DNA of 64,000 nucleotides, from NCBI GenBank assembly GCA_947172415.1, contig OX359195.1, positions 496,001 to 560,000 on the forward strand. Reading direction: 5' to 3'. Origin of the DNA: Chondrosia reniformis. Taxonomy: Eukaryota > Porifera > Demospongiae > Chondrillida > Chondrillidae. Positions 59,401-64,000 of the stretch are shown piece after piece. The notes under the pieces were generated by a model. The model was not told the DNA's origin. It saw only the letters and a program-made list of their open reading frames with translations, and did not search any database. Positions within the stretch are counted from its first letter, which is position 1; the number at the start of each line of letters is the position of its first letter. The translations under genes and the position numbers were made by a program.

Positions 59401-59970
59401 AAACCTGGAAGTTTAAGAGGTTCTCTTTCTGCTTGCTACAAACCTGTTGGCACTGACGACATAGAAGGAAGGTTAGTTATGCCTTTGCCTCCAGTACTTG
59501 AATCTTCACTTGATGACAGGATGAAAGCCAGTATAATTGAGGTTTTGCATCAGGATCAAGTTGATGTAGGAATTTTGTGCTCAAAATGTAAGGCATTAAA
59601 AATCAATGGTTGTGTTGTTGGCTCTTTTGAAGGCAGGTACCATGCAAATAGCCATGTGCTTGCAAATATAGGTACCACTGTTAAACTATGTAGAATAAAT
59701 TATTTTGTAAAGGTAACAGTTAAAGTATCATTGCATGAAACGCCAGTACAACACTTATGGTTTGCTAATGTAAATTTCTATATTGCTGATGAATTTAAGT
59801 GGTGGCTGGGAAAGCCTTCAGAAATTTGGAGTACCTCTTTAGAAATTTACTCTTCCTTTGTTCCTATTCAGGAGATTTCCTCAAGGGTTGTGTGGCTTCA
59901 AACTGACATTGACTTTGGAAGCAGAAGGGGTCTTGATAATGTATTAGTCATAAGCCCAGTCACATTCTAG
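56448..59970 (+). CDS. CACTA transposase (Tnp2-type), seven exons, 1,000 residues
   Basis: Exons 56448-56574, 56648-56683, 56751-56827, 56907-56996, 57148-57237, 57315-57377 and 57451-59970 join in phase. The N-terminus has a zinc-finger-like CPHC followed by FRHKK (residues 11-28). An acidic region follows, and then a large last exon with the animal CACTA order: a hydrophobic helix pair; LPKTYYQTKKLV; a CKRC knuckle; NIDFFQPFGHTPYSVG (about residue 420); IIPGPKEP; ACDSPAARKVSGF (about 510); DPMHNLLLG (about 609); and FERLNGLLG (about 767). The acidic residues in NID, CDSP and the later motifs are candidate catalytic residues of an RNase H-like fold. The enzyme would cut the element ends. No disruption was seen. 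Confidence 0.88.
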
Positions 59971-60118
59971 GTATTTTATGAATGCTAAATTTTACTATTG
60001 CCTCAATTTTGAAAGAATCTATAGTTGGATTGGTCATGAATATTCAATGGCCACTGTACTTGTATATTTTTTTACTGAGCTGTGATGAAAAGGTATATAA
60101 GCCATGTAATACTGTACA

Positions 60119-60152
60119 TGTGTGCTGCTTGCACATATGCAAGCAGCACACA
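60119..60152 (+). other. Perfect 15-bp hairpin in the transposase 3' UTR
   Basis: TGTGTGCTGCTTGCA, loop CATA, then the exact inverse. It lies between the stop codon and the hammerhead motif, 40 nt before the latter. A structure this stable could stall exonucleases or aid the fold of the ribozyme. Confidence 0.75.
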
Positions 60153-60190
60153 ATAGCAGTGTGGCTATTGCTTTACTGAGCTCACAGTAC

Positions 60191-60244
60191 ATCACACTGA
60201 TGAGAGCCAAGAAGCTCGAAACAGCTTATACAGCTGTCTGTGGT
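60191..60244 (+). ncRNA. Type I hammerhead ribozyme in the transposase 3' UTR
   Basis: Stem I pairs ATCACA (60191-60196) with TGTGGT (60239-60244), with one G-U. CTGATGA is the first core box (60197-60203). Stem II is GAGC with GCTC around a CAAGAA loop, including the favoured G10.1-C11.1 pair. GAAA is the second box (60218-60221). Stem III is CAGCT with AGCTG around TATAC, closed by the A15.1-U16.1 pair. Cleavage is predicted after C238 (position 60238). Every conserved core base is present and all three stems are closed. It begins 221 bp after the transposase stop codon. Self-cleavage would remove the poly(A) end of the transposase mRNA. Activity is not shown by sequence alone. Confidence 0.8.
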
Positions 60245-60890
60245 TCTATAATGTAGATCCAGATGTACGTGTACATACATAATTTAAATCGTATATAATA
60301 TTTATGGTATTATGTAGTATTATAATATATATATATGTACGACATGTAATAATTTTAATTTATTAATGTTATTTGCAATTGGCCATGGTGATCATGATCA
60401 CCTAGTATGTGTATATATATATATATAACGATGGATTGTATGCATGGATTAAAAGTATGCACGAAAGTGCACACAGTTATGCAAGAAGCTATATACCATG
60501 TGCCTTTGAGCATGCTCAGAATGTATTTCCTATTTTAGATGTTCCATAAAAAGTAGTAGTATATATATAGAGTCTCAAGCTCTAAATATAAACATATTTG
60601 TACATTTTTGTCAATGATAAAGAATATAAATAGTAAATCACATGACAAGGGCATGACATTTTGGAGGGATATCATTTTTAATGAGTTATATATAGAGGAA
60701 AGGTTAAAGTTAATGTTCTGTTGTTCTGTTCCTGTATTAACTTGATGTTTACCTGTATATCAAGAAGTAAGTTAACAGTTTGACTCTTAAAGATATATAA
60801 ATGCACACATGAAACATTAGTTGGCAATTATAATAATGTTTCAGGTTGGACCTGTCAATTATGTACATTGTACCTGTTTGCCATTAAAAT

Positions 60891-60896
60891 AATAAA
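60891..60896 (+). terminator. Poly(A) signal of the transposase transcript
   Basis: AATAAA, downstream of the hammerhead and just before the hairpin repeat array. If used, the hammerhead would be inside the mature transcript. Confidence 0.4.
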
Positions 60897-60912
60897 ACAA
60901 TGACTATAAGAA

Positions 60913-61745
60913 TGTGGAGAGCCTGCTTCGGGCTGTACCAATCTAATAATCAATCTTAGAACATGGCCATGGGGAGCCTGCTTCAGGCTGTACCAATCTA
61001 ATGATCAAGCTTAGAACATGGGGAGCCTGCTTCGGGCTGTACCAATCTAAAAATCAATCTTAGAACATGGGGAGCCTGCTTCGGGCTGTACCAATCTAAT
61101 AATCAAACTTAGAACATGGGGAGCCTGCTTCGGGCTGTACCAATCTAATAATCCAACTTAGAACATGGGGAGCCTGCTTCGGGCTGTACCAATCTAATAA
61201 TCAAACTTAGAACATGGGGAGCCTGTTTCGGGCTGTACCAATCTACTAACCAAAAAATAACTTTGGACATGGGGAGCCTACTTCAGGCTGTACCAATCTA
61301 ATAATCAAGCTTAGAACATGGGGAGCCTGCTTCGGGCTGTACCAATCTAAAAATCAATCTTAGAACATGGGGAGCCTGCTTCGGGCTGTACCAATCTAAT
61401 AATCAATCTTAGAACATGGGGAGCCTGCTTCGGGCTGTACCAATCTAATAATCAATCTTAGAACATGGGGAGCCTGCTTCGGGCTGTACCAATCTAATAA
61501 TCAATCTTAGAACATGGGGAGCCTGCTTCGGGCTGTACCAATCTAATAATCAAGCTTAGAACATGGGGAGCCTGCTTCGGGCTGTACCAATCTAAAAATC
61601 AATCTTAGAACATGGGGAGCCTGCTTCGGGCTGTACCAATCTAATAATCAATCTTAGAACATGGGGAGCCTGCTTCGGGCTGTACCAATCTAATAATCAA
61701 GCTTAGAACATGGGGAGCCTGCTTCGGGCTGTACCAATCTAATCA
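60913..61745. repeat. 17-copy, 49-bp hairpin-forming minisatellite in the CACTA element
   Basis: The unit contains GGGGAGCCTGCTTCGGGCT followed by GTACCAATCTAATAATCAA and TTAGAACAT. AGCCTG and CGGGCT (or CAGGCT) form a six-pair stem with a CTT loop in almost every copy. Variants AAGCTT and TAAAAATCAATC recur every five or six units, so blocks of several units have been duplicated together. Confidence 0.92.
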
Positions 61746-61937
61746 CCTAAAAACAAACTTAATATATAGCTTAATTGAAAATAAACCATTGGACTGGCAA
61801 GCTTACATGTTTGGAGTTGTATAGCCTATAGTACTAGTCCTACAACAACCCTATCTGCATACATTGGTGTCCATGTGTCATGAATGCATGTGTACTGGTA
61901 CTGGTATTACTAATTACTCCATACAAAATTTTACAGC

Positions 61938-62702
61938 ATGGCAAATTACCATTATCCAAAAACATCAGAAGACCTCTGGAAGAAGAAAATAAGACAAAGG
62001 AGAAAACAACGTGTTAGAAGGAAGCTGAATCTTGAAAGAACCAGAAGAGTTTTTGAATATGATCCTAACCCTAGCATGCTTGTGCCGGCTGATCTGCTTA
62101 CACCCCCAAATTCTGAAAAGAAGAAACCACAGGATGCTCAGCAACAAGGTTTTACCGAGAACCATGAATTGGAAGACAACGGAGAAAGACCGAAATTGAC
62201 ATTAGTGAGACCTGAAGAGGACCCAGATGACCTACCCTATGACCATGAGAAATGGGATGCCTACTTTAGAGAAACAAATCTTCAGCGTACTTCAGATTGG
62301 ATTAAGAAATGTAAAGTATACGATACAGTAGGGAAAGGTAGAGAAGAGATAGGACACACTGACATACAGCCAAAGTCTAGTAAAATAGATACCGAGTTTC
62401 ATAAGCATGCATTAGCTGCAGAAAATGTAATTAAGGATAGGCTTAGCTTACCAGATCAGTACATAGTTAATAGGCATGTAAGTGAATTGAAAAATCTAGA
62501 AGATAGGGCAGTACATGAAATTAGGCAATATAGGGATAAGGTAGAGGAATTAGGAATAGAATTAGACACAAAAAGAAAACAATATAATACATCTAAGTTA
62601 GCAATTAGGGAGTTTTACAGGAATAAGATTTTGGAGGGAGGATGCAGGGCAGGGAGGATGGTCCTCTTAGGTGCTCAAAGTAAAGACAATAGAACTGAAT
62701 AG
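61938..62702 (+). CDS. Third CACTA frame, 254 residues, unrecognised
   Basis: The ATG at 61938 lies two bases after a good acceptor (TTTTACAG), so an upstream non-coding exon is possible. The N-terminus is strongly basic (KKKIRQRRKQRVRRKL). A mixed-charge middle has EEDPDDLPYDHEKWDAYF, and the C-terminal half is predicted helical (HVSELKNLEDRAVHEIR, YRDKVEELGIEL). I do not recognise a domain. It lies inside the element ends and on the same strand as the transposase. It could be an accessory or captured host gene. The sequence ends with a TAG and shows no frameshift. Confidence 0.6.
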   Translation: MANYHYPKTSEDLWKKKIRQRRKQRVRRKLNLERTRRVFEYDPNPSMLVPADLLTPPNSEKKKPQDAQQQGFTENHELEDNGERPKLTLVRPEEDPDDLPYDHEKWDAYFRETNLQRTSDWIKKCKVYDTVGKGREEIGHTDIQPKSSKIDTEFHKHALAAENVIKDRLSLPDQYIVNRHVSELKNLEDRAVHEIRQYRDKVEELGIELDTKRKQYNTSKLAIREFYRNKILEGGCRAGRMVLLGAQSKDNRTE

Positions 62703-63774
62703 TTTGTAAATTTCTCTTAACACTATATAACTGTGTACAGTTGTTAATTATCATCCTTATTATACATAAACCTTTCAATCCAGTGACTTTTATGCTACAT
62801 TTATACACAATAAGAAGTAAGCATAACAACATCCTTTCGAATTCCCCATGTTGGTATAATTAAAATAGTTAATTCTCTAAGTTATAAACATGTATGTTGT
62901 ATAGGTAAGAACATAAAAATAAACAAGTCAATACACCCATAATCCTGTACACTAATAATTAATTACGTATAGCTATCAGGATATAGGACTAACATTAATT
63001 GAATATACGCACTTTTTTATATGTTGATGATTGTACAGTTTGTACATAAGTTAATTATAAACACTGTATAATCGACTGTTTATATTTTCTAATGACTATA
63101 CTTCTGCTGTTCTCTCTATCAGAGTAGCTAAAATCTTAATTGTATACAGGCCTAGGACATTCTGTTCCATGTAAGTACTACGTATACTTAAGGTACTTAA
63201 TCTGCTTCTTACCTTAGCAAAGACCACTGAGGAGTCAGGCGATTCCTTCTAAGATATTATCATATGCGACTTTAAACTATCTATATAAAAACGGGAATAC
63301 CCATGAAAGATATAAGATCAATCACATCTATAAACATACATACGAACATACAATAGTTTGGTAAAACTTTTGCGTTTAACATTCACTGTAATGGCTGCCA
63401 AGCAACAACTAAGATAACTATTTATGGTGAGTTTGAACCTTTCTATGCCTTTCAACTCAAAGGGGGTAAATATTGAAATTACTAACTAAGCATAAGTGAA
63501 ACGGAATTAAGGCTGCTAAATGATAAAAATACGGCAACTTTTGCCTTTTAACAGTGATGTATAGTTATTTATCTTACCTTTTGGATTTATTTAGCCTATA
63601 TCTGTTCCACTGAAAGGCGCTGGTGCTGGAATCATTAACAACGTTGCTCTAGCCTGAGAATCCATTTTAATCGTTTAATTGGTTAATGAATATCATTATC
63701 ACTTCCACTAAGCTTCACCTCTGTGTATAGTTTATATAGGACTTTCTGAATTAATTGGTGACAAAACCACAGTA
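62703..63774. other. Right internal spacer of the CACTA element
   Basis: AT-rich and non-coding as far as I can see. Confidence 0.4.
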
Positions 63775-63893
63775 CACAAACGCTCTGCAAACCTTATGCA
63801 AACCAGCTTGTGTGTAAATGTTAGCAAACGTTCTGTAAATCAGTAGTTTGAAAAACTTGCAAACTATAGCAAATTGCCCTTTTTCTTGCAGTG
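63775..63893. repeat. Right subterminal repeats and terminal inverted repeat of the CACTA element
   Basis: Five GCAAA(C/T) motifs lie between 63,785 and 63,875 before TTTTCTTGCAGTG. Their orientation is opposite to those at the left end. Confidence 0.7.
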
Positions 63894-64000
63894 ATAATAA
63901 TATAGAAACCAATTATTATAGAGATGGCCTCGGCATGTATATATGTGCGTTGTTTGGACACAGCTTCAATCTCGAAACTGTAGCTAATTCCTTCTTAGAT

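Larger units (their letters stand above)
54221..63893. mobile_element. EnSpm/CACTA-type DNA transposon, complete, 9,673 bp
   Basis: The left end reads CACTGCAAGAAAAG and the right end is the inverse, with 13 matching terminal bases. Empty sites in units A and B hold four ATA steps where C has five in total around the insert, so the target duplication is 3 bp. CACT(A/G) ends, a 3-bp duplication, inverted subterminal repeats (GTTTGC-type at the left, GCAAAC-type at the right) and a Tnp2-type transposase together place it in the CACTA superfamily. All reading frames and ends are intact, so it is probably a young and possibly active copy. Confidence 0.9.
52270..64000. repeat. Tandem segmental duplication, unit C, interrupted by a transposon
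   Basis: The third copy matches unit B from 52,270 to 54,220, is broken by a 9,673-bp insertion, and resumes at 63,894 with the same text as B position 27,349 onward. It continues past the window end. C shares with B the derived 4-bp insertion and stop codon in the death-domain exon, so B and C are closer to each other than to A. Confidence 0.88.

Noticed and set aside
60913-61745. CRISPR or tRNA-like cluster
   Set aside because: Units are nearly identical along their entire length, with no variable spacers and no tRNA fold.
1-64000. tRNA, rRNA and operon-type signals
   Set aside because: I saw no cloverleaf with conserved tRNA boxes and no rRNA segments. The genes have introns, so ribosome-binding sites and bacterial terminators do not apply.

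Overview
The window looks like animal nuclear DNA, most probably from a sponge (inference, not proven). It is AT-rich, its genes are split by GT-AG introns with AATAAA poly(A) signals, and microsatellites and minisatellites are abundant. Recognisable protein families are metazoan: a TBC1D2/Armus-type Rab-GAP, death domains, a nucleoside-phosphorylase-fold protein, a DUF4476-like protein and a type II membrane protein. All splice models below were read by eye; the longer ones were checked for reading-frame phase across every junction.

Layout. About 54 kb is a direct tandem segmental duplication. Unit A runs from about 48 to 25,347, unit B from about 25,348 to 52,269, and unit C from about 52,270 past the window end. 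The order within a unit is: a death-domain gene (minus strand); the TBC1D2-like gene (minus) with three GGAT-type arrays and a small TA-flanked inverted-repeat element in its introns; a type II membrane protein (plus); an 11-bp minisatellite; a second minus-strand gene fragment; a death-domain exon with a Penelope-like retroelement fragment lodged just after its 5' splice site; a phosphorylase-fold (PNP/UDP) exon; a DUF4476-like proline-rich gene whose promoter and first four exons are themselves tandemly repeated (twice in A, four times in B); two more minisatellites; and a short first exon at the unit boundary. Most of A and B is nearly identical, but array lengths, several indels and, strikingly, the PNP coding exon differ.

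Unit C is interrupted at 54,221-63,893 by a 9,673-bp DNA transposon with CACTG termini and a 3-bp duplication of the ATA target, so it belongs with the EnSpm/CACTA superfamily. Units A and B provide the empty site. It carries a seven-exon 1,000-residue transposase (plus), a divergent seven-exon 316-residue gene (minus), a third 254-residue ORF, and a 17-copy array of a roughly 49-bp hairpin-forming repeat. In the transposase 3' untranslated region, 60,191-60,244 folds as a complete type I hammerhead ribozyme with every core nucleotide present. This is the most exciting observation in the window. A degenerate hammerhead-like motif also lies in each Penelope-like fragment.

How the parts may work together is inference. 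Death-domain exons, a phosphorylase-fold protein with diversified surface-coding sequence, and NF-kB-like sites upstream of one death-domain exon fit a rapidly duplicating innate-immune-type locus. The transposon is a separate recent arrival that may control its own mRNA through the ribozyme.
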